From: Halomonas sp. SpR1
Lineage (GTDB): Bacteria > Pseudomonadota > Gammaproteobacteria > Pseudomonadales > Halomonadaceae
Direction: 5' to 3'
Assembly: GCF_031010175.1 (NCBI RefSeq)
Contig: NZ_JAUAMB010000010.1
Span: forward strand, 62,001-126,000
Length of the DNA: 64,000 bases
The notes below the pieces were generated by a model. That model searched no databases. It was not told the origin of the DNA and worked only from the letters and a program-made list of their open reading frames with translations. This document shows positions 20,637 through 30,900 of the stretch, piece after piece. Positions within the stretch are counted from its first letter, which is position 1. Each line of letters begins with the position of its first letter. The position numbers and the translations under genes are program-made.

Positions 20637-20652
20637 CTGTTTTTGCATACAG
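20637..20652 (-). promoter_or_regulatory. LexA box, perfect consensus
   Basis: CTGTTTTTGCATACAG is a full match to CTGT-N8-ACAG. With the neighbouring box it makes a tandem SOS operator between the S24-like gene (minus) and ccmA (plus). The minus-strand gene is the likelier target because it is closer. Confidence 0.8.
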
Positions 20653-20783
20653 TGCTAGAGATAATTGGTCTAACGACATATTGATTGAGATCACGCTGCG
20701 ACCCAGCGCCGCATTGCGTGAGTGGCGAGAAAGGGCCTTTACGTGTAGAGTTCGACGCGAAATCAATATGCCAGGAGAGACGC

Positions 20784-21404
20784 TTGAGCCTGTGTCTACA
20801 AGCCCGACAGCTTGCCTGTGAACGCGACGACCGCTGGCTGTTTCAAGGGTTGGATCTGGATATTCGCAGCGGCGAAATTGTGCGTATCGAGGGGCCTAAC
20901 GGCAGTGGTAAAACCAGCCTGTTGAAAATCCTCTCCGGGCAACTCAGCGACTACCAGGGCGAGCTGTTCTGGAATGGAGCTGCGATGAACGAGGCGCGCG
21001 AACATTTCCTGGCGAATTTGCTCTATTTAGGACACGCCCCAGGCATAAAGTCAGGGCTTTCTCCGTTAGAAAACTTGGCCTGGTATCAGGCGTTAAGCGG
21101 GGAGAGCGGTAATGAAGAGCGGCGTCTGGATGCCCTTGAGCAAGTAGGATTGGCAGGCTTTGAAGACGTGCCCGCAGGGCAGCTTTCGGCAGGCCAACAG
21201 CGCCGTGTGGCGCTGGCGCGCTTAACGCTAACGCCCCGCGCGCTCTGGGTGCTGGATGAACCCTTCACCGCCATTGATCGCCACGGCGTCGCTGATCTGG
21301 AAAGACAGCTTGTTGCCCACGCTCAGGCGGGGGGCTGCGTGCTGGTAACGACACACCACGAGTTAACCGCTTCACCGTTGTTGAGACGGATATCCCTGGG
21401 GTAA
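20784..21404 (+). CDS. ccmA: Heme exporter ATPase CcmA
   Basis: ATP-binding subunit of the CcmABCD complex that releases heme-loaded CcmE for cytochrome c maturation. Start TTG 20784 is chosen because AGGAGAG lies 4 bp before it and the resulting 206 residues match the family; a longer in-frame extension to 20685 has no ribosome site. Motifs: Walker A GPNGSGKTS (about 38-46), Q-loop region YLGHAPGIK, ABC signature LSAGQQRRVALARL, Walker B LWVLDEP and switch His in TTHHEL. First gene of a nine-gene ccm operon. Confidence 0.95.
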   Translation: MSLCLQARQLACERDDRWLFQGLDLDIRSGEIVRIEGPNGSGKTSLLKILSGQLSDYQGELFWNGAAMNEAREHFLANLLYLGHAPGIKSGLSPLENLAWYQALSGESGNEERRLDALEQVGLAGFEDVPAGQLSAGQQRRVALARLTLTPRALWVLDEPFTAIDRHGVADLERQLVAHAQAGGCVLVTTHHELTASPLLRRISLG

Positions 21405-21418
21405 AGGAGAAAGGGTTG

Positions 21419-21466
21419 CACAGCTCTTCACATGGCGCTTCACACAGCTCTTCACAAGGTTCAGAC
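21419..21466. repeat. 24-bp tandem duplication between ccmA and ccmB
   Basis: CACAGCTCTTCACA occurs at 21419 and again at 21443, with partly conserved flanks that give a 24-bp period. It lies in the ccmA-ccmB gap, an unusual spacer in an otherwise overlapping operon. Confidence 0.8.
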
Positions 21467-21517
21467 ACCACCCCGCAGGTGCTAACAGTGCCACTGCGTG
21501 AACATAAAGGTGGCTTG

Positions 21518-22186
21518 ATGATCGCAGTGAAGGCCACGCTAGTGCGTGATTTAACGCTGTTACTGAGACGCCGCGGCGAAGTGCTCAATCCGCTGGTGTT
21601 TTTCGCTCTGGTGATCACGCTGTTTCCGATCGCAATTTCGCCCGACCCTGAGCTGTTAGCAGTAATTGCGCCAGGTTTGCTATGGGTAGCGGCGCTGTTA
21701 GCCGCGCTGCTTTCATTAGACAGCCTGTTTCGTAGCGATTATGACGATGGCAGTCTGGAGCAACTACTATTGGCGCCGCAGCCGTTAGCCGCACTCAGTT
21801 TGGCCAAAGTGGCCGTGCACTGGCTGTTGACCGGTCTACCGTTGGCACTGATGGCGCCAATATTGGGTATTATGCTGGCGCTGCCAGCGGGTAGCTACGC
21901 TGTGTTGGCACTATCCCTTGCCCTGGGTACGGCAAGCTTGAGCTTGATTGGTGCCATTGGTGCGGCGTTAACCGTCGGCTTGGCACGGGGTGGCGTGCTG
22001 CTCTCGCTGCTGGTGCTACCGCTGTATATTCCGGTGCTCATTTTTGGCGCTGGTGCGGTGCAGGCGGCCATTTTTGGGGACGGTGTCGCTGCCCATTTGG
22101 CTATCCTGGGCGCGCTGCTCGCCGCCTCACTCATGTTGGCGCCGTGGGCGATTGCCGCATCGCTGCGTATCAGTATCAACGGTTAA
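21518..22186 (+). CDS. ccmB: Heme exporter membrane protein CcmB
   Basis: Integral membrane partner of CcmA in the CcmABCD complex. The ATG at 21518 ([19 protein letters not shown]) gives 222 residues, the family length, with AAAGGTGG before it; the in-frame extension back to 21416 is only the translated tandem repeat (Ser/His-rich) and is rejected. Six hydrophobic segments are visible, with the conserved [13 protein letters not shown] start and [12 protein letters not shown] loop. Followed 14 bp later by ccmC. Confidence 0.94.
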   Translation: MIAVKATLVRDLTLLLRRRGEVLNPLVFFALVITLFPIAISPDPELLAVIAPGLLWVAALLAALLSLDSLFRSDYDDGSLEQLLLAPQPLAALSLAKVAVHWLLTGLPLALMAPILGIMLALPAGSYAVLALSLALGTASLSLIGAIGAALTVGLARGGVLLSLLVLPLYIPVLIFGAGAVQAAIFGDGVAAHLAILGALLAASLMLAPWAIAASLRISING

Positions 22187-22200
22187 GGACAGGACACACT

Positions 22201-22953
22201 ATGTGGGCCTTTATACATAAACTGGGATCACCCAAGTGGTTCTACGCCATTAGCGCCAAGCTACAGCCCTGGTTCTGGGCCGCGGCGGCACTGTTATTAA
22301 TCGTTGGCTCGCTATGGGGGCTGGCATTTGCTCCGGCGGATTACCAGCAGGGCAATAGCTTCCGGATTATTTACGTTCATGTGCCAGCGGCCTTTTTAGC
22401 CCAGTCCATTTTTATCGCCATGGCGGTTTCCGGTCTGGTGTTTATGGTCTGGAAAATTAAAGTGGCTGATATGGCGGCAGCAGTGATGGCGCCTCTGGGT
22501 GCGGCAATGACCTTTGTGGCGCTGTTCTCCGGCGCCGTGTGGGGCGTGCCCACCTGGGGAACCTGGTGGATGTGGGATGCACGGCTAACCTCCATGCTGA
22601 TTTTACTGTTTTTGTATTTAGGCGTGATTGCCCTGCGTGGGGCGTTTGCCAGCCGCGATAGCGCCTCACGGGCAGCCTCGGTGCTGGCCATGGTGGGGGT
22701 GATCAATATCCCCATCATTAAATACTCAGTGGATTGGTGGTACACCCTGCACCAGCCTGCCTCCTTTACCCTGACCTCACGCCCGGCAATGCCCACTGAA
22801 ATGTGGCTGCCGCTGGTGATTATGGTGCTGGGTTTTTACAGTTTTTTTATCGCCTTAACGCTGATGCGTACGCGCAGCGAGATTCTTCGCCGCGAAGCTA
22901 ACAAGCGCTGGGTACAGGATCTGGTCAAAGGCCAGGTAGAGGAGGCTCGCTAA
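22201..22953 (+). CDS. ccmC: Heme-handling membrane protein CcmC
   Basis: Delivers heme to CcmE at the periplasmic side of the membrane. The 250-residue, six-helix protein has the tryptophan-rich heme motif [13 protein letters not shown] and the two flanking His (YVHVPAA near residue 60 and WWYTLHQP near 184). ATG 22201 follows AGGACAGGACACACT; a longer frame to 22144 overlaps ccmB and is not needed. Its TAA overlaps the ccmD ATG (TAATG). Confidence 0.96.
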   Translation: MWAFIHKLGSPKWFYAISAKLQPWFWAAAALLLIVGSLWGLAFAPADYQQGNSFRIIYVHVPAAFLAQSIFIAMAVSGLVFMVWKIKVADMAAAVMAPLGAAMTFVALFSGAVWGVPTWGTWWMWDARLTSMLILLFLYLGVIALRGAFASRDSASRAASVLAMVGVINIPIIKYSVDWWYTLHQPASFTLTSRPAMPTEMWLPLVIMVLGFYSFFIALTLMRTRSEILRREANKRWVQDLVKGQVEEAR

Positions 22954-23144
22954 TGGCATTTGACTCATTTGCCGAATTTCTCGCCATGGGCGGCCACGCG
23001 CCTTATGTATGGTCTGCCTGGGGTGTTACTGCGCTGCTGCTGCTCGCCACCGTTTGGCATGCGCGTGCTGAACAGCGCCAACTGCTCAAAGGCTTGAAAC
23101 GCCGCGCAAGACGCGCAAACAGCGCAAGGGGGAGCGCCCAATGA
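22953..23144 (+). CDS. ccmD: Heme exporter protein CcmD
   Basis: Small single-helix membrane protein (63 residues) that stabilises CcmABC and helps release holo-Ccm[21 protein letters not shown] is typical, followed by one transmembrane helix and a basic cytoplasmic tail ([12 protein letters not shown]). It overlaps ccmC by one base and ccmE by four (ATGA). Confidence 0.92.
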   Translation: MAFDSFAEFLAMGGHAPYVWSAWGVTALLLLATVWHARAEQRQLLKGLKRRARRANSARGSAQ

Positions 23145-23650
23145 CGCCGAAACGTAAACAGAAACTATTTGTTATTCTTGGCCTTGTGTCGCTGGCTGCG
23201 ATTGCAGTGGGGCTGACCCTTTACGCGCTCCGTTCTAACATCAATCTGTTTTTTAGCCCGGTGCAGATTGCCCAGGGTGATGCGCCCTTGGAGCGGCAGA
23301 TTCGCGCTGGCGGCATGGTAAAGGAGGGCTCGGTATCCCGTGATCCCGAGAGTCTGGACGTCGAATTTACCGTGACCGATTACGTCGATGACCTGCAGGT
23401 CTACTACAGCGGCATCCTCCCCGACCTGTTCCGTGAAGGCCAGGGCGTGGTGGTGGTCGGTGAGCTACAGGCCGACGGACGCTTGTATGCCGATAAGGTG
23501 CTCGCCCGCCACGACGAAAACTATATGCCCCCCGAAGTCGCCCAGGCGCTAGAAGAGGCAGGCTATTCGCCGGCCGACTACCAGGCCAAAGCTGCCGAGG
23601 TGGGTAAACGCCTGGACGAAGAAGGCGTCCCCCAGGCAAGCGAATACTAG
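23141..23650 (+). CDS. ccmE: Heme chaperone CcmE
   Basis: Periplasmic, membrane-anchored chaperone that binds heme covalently through a His and hands it to CcmF. The 169 residues comprise an N-terminal anchor (about 8-30), an OB-fold with GGMVKEGSV and [26 protein letters not shown], and the heme-binding motif [14 protein letters not shown] with the conserved His. The Ala/Glu-rich tail is variable in the family. Overlaps ccmD by four bases. Confidence 0.96.
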   Translation: MTPKRKQKLFVILGLVSLAAIAVGLTLYALRSNINLFFSPVQIAQGDAPLERQIRAGGMVKEGSVSRDPESLDVEFTVTDYVDDLQVYYSGILPDLFREGQGVVVVGELQADGRLYADKVLARHDENYMPPEVAQALEEAGYSPADYQAKAAEVGKRLDEEGVPQASEY

Positions 23651-23676
23651 GGTAAAAAGCCCAATTTGGAGCACAT

Positions 23677-25686
23677 ATGCTGATCAAACTGATCCCCGAA
23701 ATTGGCCACTTTGCCCTTATCATTGCGCTGCTGATGGCGGCGGTGCAGGCAGTGATGCCGCTGGCAGGTGCCGCCACCAGACGCCCGCTGTGGATGGCCT
23801 ACGGCCAGCCCATGGCAGTGGGGCAGTTTGTGTTTATTGCCATTGCCTACGCCTGTCTGACCGCCAGTTATATGCTCGATGACTTTAGCGTGGCCAACGT
23901 GGCCAACAACTCAAACTCGCTGTTGCCCTGGTACTACAAGTTCAGTGCCGTGTGGGGCAACCACGAAGGGTCGGTGCTGCTATGGAGCTTTATGCTCGCG
24001 GGCTGGGGCTTTGCGGCTAGCCTATTCACCGGCAACCTGCCGCGAGATATGGTCGCCCGAGTGATGGGCGTGATGGGCATGGTCTGTGTCGGCTTCTTGC
24101 TGTTTATTCTGATCACATCGAACCCCTTCGAGCGGCTGCTGCCCGATATGCCCCAGGATGGCGCCGACCTTAACCCGCTGCTGCAAGACTTCGGGCTAGT
24201 GGTGCATCCGCCGATGCTCTATATGGGGTACGTAGGCTTTTCGGTGGTCTTTGCGTTTGCCATTGCGGCGCTGATGGGTGGCCGCCTGGACGCCGCCTGG
24301 ACGCGCTGGGCACGGCCTTGGACGAATATTGCCTGGGCGTTTCTGACCGTGGGTATCGCGCTGGGCAGCTGGTGGGCCTACTACGAGCTTGGCTGGGGTG
24401 GCTGGTGGTTCTGGGATCCGGTCGAAAACGCCTCGCTACTGCCTTGGTTGACGGGCACCGCGCTGGTTCACTCGCTGGCAGTCACCGAAAAACGTGGCTC
24501 GTTTAAGAGCTGGACCGTGCTGTTGGCGATCTCGACCTTTTCGCTATCGCTGATGGGCACCTTCCTGGTGCGCTCTGGGGTGCTGACCTCGGTACATGCG
24601 TTTGCCAACGATCCTGCACGCGGCTTCTTTATCCTCATGCTGCTGGCCATTACGGTAACGCTTTCGCTGCTGGTGTTTGCCCTGCGCGCCCCGCGGGTAA
24701 GCCATAAAGTCGGCTTTAACTGGCTCTCTCGGGATGCGCTGCTGCTGGTCAATAATATCTTTCTGGTGATTATGACCGTCACCGTGCTGCTGGGTACCGT
24801 CTATCCGCTGATTCTGGACTCTCTGGGGCTGGGCAAAATCAGCGTGGGCCCACCCTACTTTAATGCCCTGTTTGTGCCGCTTACCGTGATGATGTGTATC
24901 TTTATGGGGCTCGGCTCGGTAACGCGCTGGAAAAGCATGGCGGCACGCGACCTGATCCGTAAACTATGGTTATCAGGCGTGGCCGCATTGGTGATCGGCC
25001 TATTAATGCCGCTGCTGTACCGCGGCGAGTGGAGCCTGTTTGTCTCCCTGGGCATCGTCTCGGCACTCTGGATTGTGCTGCCCATGGTGCGCGATGTGTT
25101 CGATAAAACCCGCCACGCCAGCTCGTTTGTTGCCGGTGTCCGCAAGCTCTCCCTGGCTTACTGGGGCATGGTGTTGGGGCATATCGGCGTTGCCGTGACT
25201 ATCGTTGGCGTGACGGTCGTCTCCAACTACAACATCGAGCGCAATGTGCGTATGTCGCCGGGCACCACGGTGGAAGTCGCCGGCTATCAGTTCACCATGA
25301 CCGAGTTAACCGAGCGTCGCGGGGCCAACTTTCTGGCGGATACCGCCATTCTTCAGGTTCAGCGCGGCGATTCAGGCCGCAGCTTTACCATGCGGCCTGA
25401 AAAGCGCCTCTACCTGGCCACCGGCATGCCGATGACCCAGGTGGCGCTGCGCCCAGGGCTGTTCCGCGACCTCTATGTTGCCATGGGTGAAAACCTTGGT
25501 GATGGCAGTTGGGCGATGCGTGTGCAGTACAAGCCGTTCGTCCGCTGGCTGTGGCTAGGTGCGCTGCTGATGGCGTTCGGCGGTGTGCTGGCGGTGCTCG
25601 ACAAACGCTACCGTCGCGCCACGGTCACCCGTGAAACACCGCAAGTGGCCAGCCAAGGCGATAGCGTACGGGAGGCCACGGTATGA
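23677..25686 (+). CDS. ccmF: Cytochrome c heme lyase subunit CcmF
   Basis: Large membrane protein that attaches heme to apocytochrome c. The 669 residues include many hydrophobic helices, the WWD heme motif GWGGWWFWDPVENASLLPWL, WGNHEGSVLLW, the flanking His in VHPPMLYMGY and a C-terminal periplasmic domain (about 520-625). It follows ccmE by 26 bp and ends ATGA over the ccmG start. Confidence 0.97.
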   Translation: MLIKLIPEIGHFALIIALLMAAVQAVMPLAGAATRRPLWMAYGQPMAVGQFVFIAIAYACLTASYMLDDFSVANVANNSNSLLPWYYKFSAVWGNHEGSVLLWSFMLAGWGFAASLFTGNLPRDMVARVMGVMGMVCVGFLLFILITSNPFERLLPDMPQDGADLNPLLQDFGLVVHPPMLYMGYVGFSVVFAFAIAALMGGRLDAAWTRWARPWTNIAWAFLTVGIALGSWWAYYELGWGGWWFWDPVENASLLPWLTGTALVHSLAVTEKRGSFKSWTVLLAISTFSLSLMGTFLVRSGVLTSVHAFANDPARGFFILMLLAITVTLSLLVFALRAPRVSHKVGFNWLSRDALLLVNNIFLVIMTVTVLLGTVYPLILDSLGLGKISVGPPYFNALFVPLTVMMCIFMGLGSVTRWKSMAARDLIRKLWLSGVAALVIGLLMPLLYRGEWSLFVSLGIVSALWIVLPMVRDVFDKTRHASSFVAGVRKLSLAYWGMVLGHIGVAVTIVGVTVVSNYNIERNVRMSPGTTVEVAGYQFTMTELTERRGANFLADTAILQVQRGDSGRSFTMRPEKRLYLATGMPMTQVALRPGLFRDLYVAMGENLGDGSWAMRVQYKPFVRWLWLGALLMAFGGVLAVLDKRYRRATVTRETPQVASQGDSVREATV

Positions 25687-26210
25687 AGCGACGGCTACTG
25701 TTACTACTACTGCCGGTGTGTTTTTTAGGTCTGGCGCTGTTCTTTTACCAAGGCCTCTCGCTGGATCCTTCCCAGCGTGACTCAGCGCTGATGGCGCGGG
25801 AGTTCCCGACCTTTGAAGCCACCACGCTGCGCGATGAAAACCGCCGCGTTGACCAAACGCTGTTAGAGGGTGAAGTGACCTTGGTGAACGTATGGGGCGA
25901 GTGGTGCCCCGCCTGTAAACAGGAGATGCCACAGCTTCTGGAGCTGGCTGACCGCGGCATTCGCATGGTGGGGGTCAACTACCGCGATACCCGGGAGAAA
26001 GGCATGCAGTTTCTCAGCGAATTTGGCGACCCGTTTGAGGTGAATATTTTCGACCCAGAAGGTGAGCTAGGCTTTGATCTCGGCGTCTACGGTGCGCCGG
26101 AAACTTTCCTGGTCGACGCCGACGGGGTGATCCGCTATCACCATAAAGGCTATGTATCACCCCAAGACGTGCGCGAACGCATTCTGCCGGAGGTGGAAAA
26201 ATGGCGCTAA
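25683..26210 (+). CDS. ccmG: Thiol:disulfide oxidoreductase CcmG/DsbE
   Basis: Membrane-anchored periplasmic thioredoxin-like protein that keeps apocytochrome c haem-site Cys reduced. The 175-residue protein has an N-terminal signal anchor (LLLLLLPVCFLGLALFFY), the active site WGEWCPACK near residues 71-79, GVNYRDTREKG and the cis-Pro loop GVYGAPETFLVD, all family hallmarks. It overlaps ccmF by four bases and ccmH by ten. Confidence 0.96.
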   Translation: MKRRLLLLLLPVCFLGLALFFYQGLSLDPSQRDSALMAREFPTFEATTLRDENRRVDQTLLEGEVTLVNVWGEWCPACKQEMPQLLELADRGIRMVGVNYRDTREKGMQFLSEFGDPFEVNIFDPEGELGFDLGVYGAPETFLVDADGVIRYHHKGYVSPQDVRERILPEVEKWR

Positions 26211-26671
26211 TGCGAACCCTAGCAGCGCTACTACTGCTAGTCATGGCGTTTGGCGCAGTGGCGGGCGGAATCGAGCTGCGTGAATTTGACGACCCGGTGA
26301 TGGAGAAGCGTTACCGTGACTTAACCGCCTCCATGCGCTGCCCGCTGTGTGAAAACCAGGCGATTGACGACTCCGACGCGCCTATCTCAGCAGATATGCG
26401 CGATCGTGTTTATCAGCTGTTGCAAGATGGGCAGTCGGATATCGAAATTATTAATCATATGGTGCAGCGGTTTGGTGAATATATTCTCTACAACCCCCGT
26501 TTAGAGAGCCGTACCTATCTGCTTTGGGGCCTGCCCATCGGCCTGGTATTGCTGGGCGCTATTGTGGTCGTGCTGATGATCCGTGCCCGCCGCAACGCCT
26601 CTGCTAAAGCGTTGAGCCCCGAAGAGCGCCAGCGTATAGAAGCGCTGACTAACCGTAAGAGGTCTTCATGA
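26201..26671 (+). CDS. ccmH: Cytochrome c maturation protein CcmH (CcmL type)
   Basis: Periplasmic thiol protein of the heme-ligation complex. The 156 residues include a signal peptide (TLAALLLLVMAFGAVAGG), the redox motif MRCPLCENQAIDDS near residues 44-57 and a C-terminal anchor (LLWGLPIGLVLLGAIVVVLMI). Most homologues have CQNQ after the second Cys; here it is CENQ. ATG 26201 is preferred because GGAGG lies exactly 7 bp upstream; a second ATG at 26210 overlaps the ccmG stop. Only the CcmL half is present; the TPR half is the separate ccmI. Confidence 0.94.
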   Translation: MALMRTLAALLLLVMAFGAVAGGIELREFDDPVMEKRYRDLTASMRCPLCENQAIDDSDAPISADMRDRVYQLLQDGQSDIEIINHMVQRFGEYILYNPRLESRTYLLWGLPIGLVLLGAIVVVLMIRARRNASAKALSPEERQRIEALTNRKRSS

Positions 26672-27918
26672 CGCTGCTCTGGATTGCGATTGCCGTTTTA
26701 CTGGTTCCCGCGCTGTGGCTGCTGGTGTCGCCGCTAAGAAACGCGCGTGCACTGCATGACCAGCAGCGCGATTTTGAAGCCAACGACACCTCCGCGGAGC
26801 AGAACGTAGCGATTTTTAAGCGCCGTCTGGCGTCCTTGGAAGCGGCCCGGGAGCGCGGTGATATTGATGCCGCACGTTTTGAAGAAGACCGCCTCGAGCT
26901 TGAGCGTAGCCTGCTGGAAGACACCGCATTTCGCGAGCGTCGGCCGTTAAAAACAGCCAGCGCCGGCCGAATTGTCGTGCCACTGGTCATGGTCGCTGTG
27001 GTGGCCGTAAGCGTCATTTGGTACCAGCAAAAGGGCGCTGAGGGCGACCTGGTGCTACTGGCCGTGCAACAAGAAGTGCAGAACGACCCTGAAGGATCGC
27101 TCGCCATGTATATCGAGCGCATGGAGGAGCAGGCCGAGCGCCAGCCGGATAATCCCAATGTGTGGAGCACACTGTTTCCGCTCTACCGCGAAACCGGGCA
27201 AATGCCCAAGGCCGTGAACGCCCTGGAGCGTTTGATTGAGATCGAAGGGCGCATTCCGCCGCTGCTCGCTCAGTTGGCGCAAATTCGTTTCTTTATGGCC
27301 GAACGCGAGCTTACCGACGAAGTGCAGGCACTGGTCGATGAGACGCTGGAACAGGATCCCCGCCAGCCCACGGTGTTAGGCCTACTGGGCATTAACGCCT
27401 TTGACAGCGGTGATTACCAACAGGCCATCGATCACTGGCGTCGGGCCATCGCCAATATCGAAGACCCCACTACCGTGTCTTCGCTGCGCGACGGTATTCG
27501 TGTGGCTCAGGAGCGCATGGGTATAGAACCTGAGATAGATCCTGAAGAGGCTGTTGCTGTGGGCAGCGGCATTCAGGTTCGCGTGGCGTTAGACGAAGAG
27601 CTTGCTGGTCGTGTTGACGATAACGATACGGTGTTTGTCACCGCCCGCGACCTTGAGGGGGAGTTACCGCCTCTTGCCGTGGTGCGCGCGCAGGTATCTG
27701 AGCTGCCCATGACGGTGACCCTAGACGACAGCGCCGCAATGTCGCCCCAGGCGCAGATCTCCCAGGTGCGTGAAGCACGTTTGGTAGTGCGCGTTTCTCC
27801 CTCCGGCCAGGCGACGCCTCAGCCGGGGGATTTGTTTGGCGACCTTGAGAGCGTTAGCGTCGGGCCTATTGATGACGCGGAGGCGGTTGAAGTGGTGATT
27901 AATCGTGTCTTTGAATAA
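26668..27918 (+). CDS. ccmI: Cytochrome c biogenesis TPR protein CcmI
   Basis: Apocytochrome c chaperone that presents the substrate to CcmF/CcmH. It has two N-terminal membrane helices (about 2-22 and 96-118) separated by a basic, coiled-coil cytoplasmic loop, then TPR repeats (about 145-285, for example NPNVWSTLFPLYRETGQMPKAVNALERL) and a C-terminal periplasmic domain with VFVTARDLEGELPPLAVVRAQ. The 416-residue length is normal. It overlaps ccmH by four bases and is the last ccm gene; smc follows 24 bp later without a visible terminator. Confidence 0.93.
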   Translation: MTLLWIAIAVLLVPALWLLVSPLRNARALHDQQRDFEANDTSAEQNVAIFKRRLASLEAARERGDIDAARFEEDRLELERSLLEDTAFRERRPLKTASAGRIVVPLVMVAVVAVSVIWYQQKGAEGDLVLLAVQQEVQNDPEGSLAMYIERMEEQAERQPDNPNVWSTLFPLYRETGQMPKAVNALERLIEIEGRIPPLLAQLAQIRFFMAERELTDEVQALVDETLEQDPRQPTVLGLLGINAFDSGDYQQAIDHWRRAIANIEDPTTVSSLRDGIRVAQERMGIEPEIDPEEAVAVGSGIQVRVALDEELAGRVDDNDTVFVTARDLEGELPPLAVVRAQVSELPMTVTLDDSAAMSPQAQISQVREARLVVRVSPSGQATPQPGDLFGDLESVSVGPIDDAEAVEVVINRVFE

Positions 27919-27942
27919 CCGCAACGGGAACGCCGCTTCGGT

Positions 27943-30900
27943 ATGCGCTTAACGTCGATTCGCTTAGTCGGGTTCAAGTCCTTTGTGGATCCCGTAACGG
28001 TGCCTTTCGATGGCAATATGACCGCCATCGTGGGGCCCAACGGCTGCGGTAAATCCAATATTATCGACGCCGTGCGCTGGGTAATGGGGGAATCCTCCGC
28101 CAAAACCCTGCGCGGTGAATCCATGGCCGACGTTATCTTTAACGGCTCCACTGGCCGTAAACCGATTAGCCAGGCTTCTATAGAGCTCAAATTCGATAAT
28201 CGCGACGGCGGTATGGGCGGTGTCTACGCCCAGTACGCGGAAATCGCCGTTAGGCGTTTGGTCACCCGGGACGGTCAATCCAACTACTTCTTTAACGGCC
28301 AGAAGTGCCGCCGCCGGGATATCGCCGACCTGTTTATGGGTACCGGCTTGGGCCCGCGCTCCTACGCGATTATCGGTCAGGGCATGATCTCGCGGCTGAT
28401 CGAAGCCCGCCCCGACGACCTGCGCTCGACTCTGGAAGAGGCCGCGGGGATCTCCAAGTACAAGGAACGCCGCCGGGAAACCGAAAACCGCATGCGGCGC
28501 ACCCAGGAAAACCTGGAGCGTCTTGATGATATTCGCGAAGAGCTGGATAAGCAGCTGGAGCGCCTCAAGCGTCAGGCCGAAGCTGCCAAGCGCTATCAAG
28601 ACCTAAAAGAGCAGGAGTATCGACTCAAGGGTGAGCTGGCGCTATTGCGCGGGCGCGCCTTGCGGGCGGAGCAGTCCCACCAGGAGAGCCGTGTTCGCGA
28701 GTTGGAAATAGCCGTTGAAAAAGATGTCTTCGGCGTACGCCAGTGCGAAACCCGCCTGGAACAGGCTCGGGAGCAGCATGACGAACTCTCAGAGGTGCTT
28801 GATCGTCACCAGCAGCAGTTTTTTGAAACCACCACGCGTATCGCGCGTTTAGAGCAGGATCAGGCCCACCGCCGCAGCCGTGAAACCCAGTTGGCCAATG
28901 ATATCGCCACCGCCCGACGTGAGCTGGATGAGCAACGACGGGTCAGCGAAGGCGATCAGGAGCGTTTAGCCGCGATTGACGAGCGCTTTGACGATCTGCT
29001 CCCCGAGCACGAAGCGTTGGAAGAGCAGCTCGAAAGCCTGGAGCAAGCGCTAGCCGACGCGACCCCCGCGCTGGAAGCCGCTGAACAGCAGTGGGCCGAT
29101 GCCGAAACCCGCTGGCGCGATGCCAGCCGCGATGCAGATCGCAGCCAGGATCAACTGCGCGACCTTGAGCAGCGTATTGCGCGTCTCCAGGCGGAAAACC
29201 AGCGTCGCCGGCAGCAGCGTAGCGAGGTCGCCGATCTCACCGCCCTGCGCGAAGAGCATGGGGTGTGTCAAGCGCAGTTGACGGAGGCCGAGGAGCAGGC
29301 GGAAGGCTTTCAAACCCAGCGTGATCAGTGGCAGCAGCGCTACAGCGATGCCAAAGTGGCTTACCAGCAGGCAACTCAGGCGCGGGATCAGCAGCGCGCC
29401 GAGCTCAGCCAGCGCCAGGGGGAACTGGCTTCGCTGCAAGCATTAATGGACGCCGCCTTGGCGGATCACGACCCTGCTATCGGCACGACGCTGGAAGCGC
29501 ATGGCTTGGCGGATGCGCCCCAGCTTGGGGAAGTGCTGCAGGTAGCGCCCGGCTGGGAAACACTGGTGTCCTGGCTGCTGGCGCCATGGCTTAATGCTCG
29601 CATGGTCGCGCGTGATCAGCTAGCTGCTCTGCCGGAGGCCCTAGCCACGGAGTGGCGGCTGATTGATCAGACGTCGCCAGCCGCCTCGACGTCTGGCCAG
29701 CGATTAGACAGCTTAGTCTCAGGCGCTGGCGCGCTGGGCGAATGGTTAGCAAGCATTCACTATACGCAAACCGCTGAAGAGGCGAAGCTGCAGGTAGCTC
29801 ACCTGGCCCCCGGCGAAAGCGTGGTGAGCCAGGATGGGGTTTGGCTAGGCCGCGGTTGGCTGAACCAGCAGGCCAACGGTGAAGGTATCGATGGGCTGCT
29901 ACTAACCCGCCGCCGCTACGCCGAACTGACCGCCCAACGTGAAAGTGAAGAGGAAGCACTAGCGCTGGCCGAAGCGCAGTGTGAAACCGCCAGTGAAGCC
30001 ATTGAGTCGCTAGAGCAGACCCGCGAGCAGCAGGCCGAACAGGAGCGTGCCCACGCTACCACCCTGCAGCAGTTGGCAGTAAGAGAACGCAGCCTGGCCC
30101 AGCGCTTGGAGCATCTGGAGAGTCGCGCCACTGAGCTTGATGAAGAGCTTGCCCAGCTACAAGAGGATGAAGCAGAGTTAGCGCTTACCCTCGACGAGCA
30201 GCGCGCCCGCTGGCATGTGGCGATGGAGCAGTTAGAGAGCGCGGCGCAAGCGCGGGAAACCAGCGCCGAGCAGCGCAACCGGCAGCGTGAAGCGCGTGAC
30301 CAGTTGACTCAGCAGCACGCTCCGCTCAAAGCACAGCAGCAGGCGCTGGCACTTGAGCGGGAACGTTTAAGTGCCGAGCGCGATAGCCTGCGCTCCCAGC
30401 AGGCGCGCTCAAGTGACTCTGAAGAGCGTCTCTCGCTACGTATTGCCGAGCTTGAAGAGTCGCGGGAAATGCTGCTCGAGCCCGACGAGCTGGCCGGGGA
30501 GGAGCTCGAAGAGCTGCTTCACCAGCGCGAACAGCAGGAGGGTCGCTTAAACGCCACTAAACAGCAGGCTCAGGGGTTGGCAGAGCAGCTGCGCAATGAT
30601 GAGCTGGCTCGCCAACAGCACGAGCGCAACCTGGAACAGAGCCGCGAGCAGTTACAGCAGCGGCGTATGGATGCCCAGGCGCTAGCGCTCAAAGCCGCCA
30701 CCCAGGATGAGCAACTGGCTGAATTAGGCCATAACGTCGAAACTCTCGCCGAGCAACTGCCCCAGGAAGCGACGGAAACCCGTTGGCAGGAACTCTTGGA
30801 AAGCACTACGGATAAAATTCGCCGTTTAGGGGCGATCAACCTGGCTGCCATTGAGGAGTATGACCAGCAGGCCGAACGGCGTAACTATCTGGAAGCGCAG

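Noticed and set aside
20685..20783. N-terminal extension of CcmA
   Set aside because: The extension has no ribosome site and no family similarity; TTG 20784 has AGGAGAG and gives the normal length.
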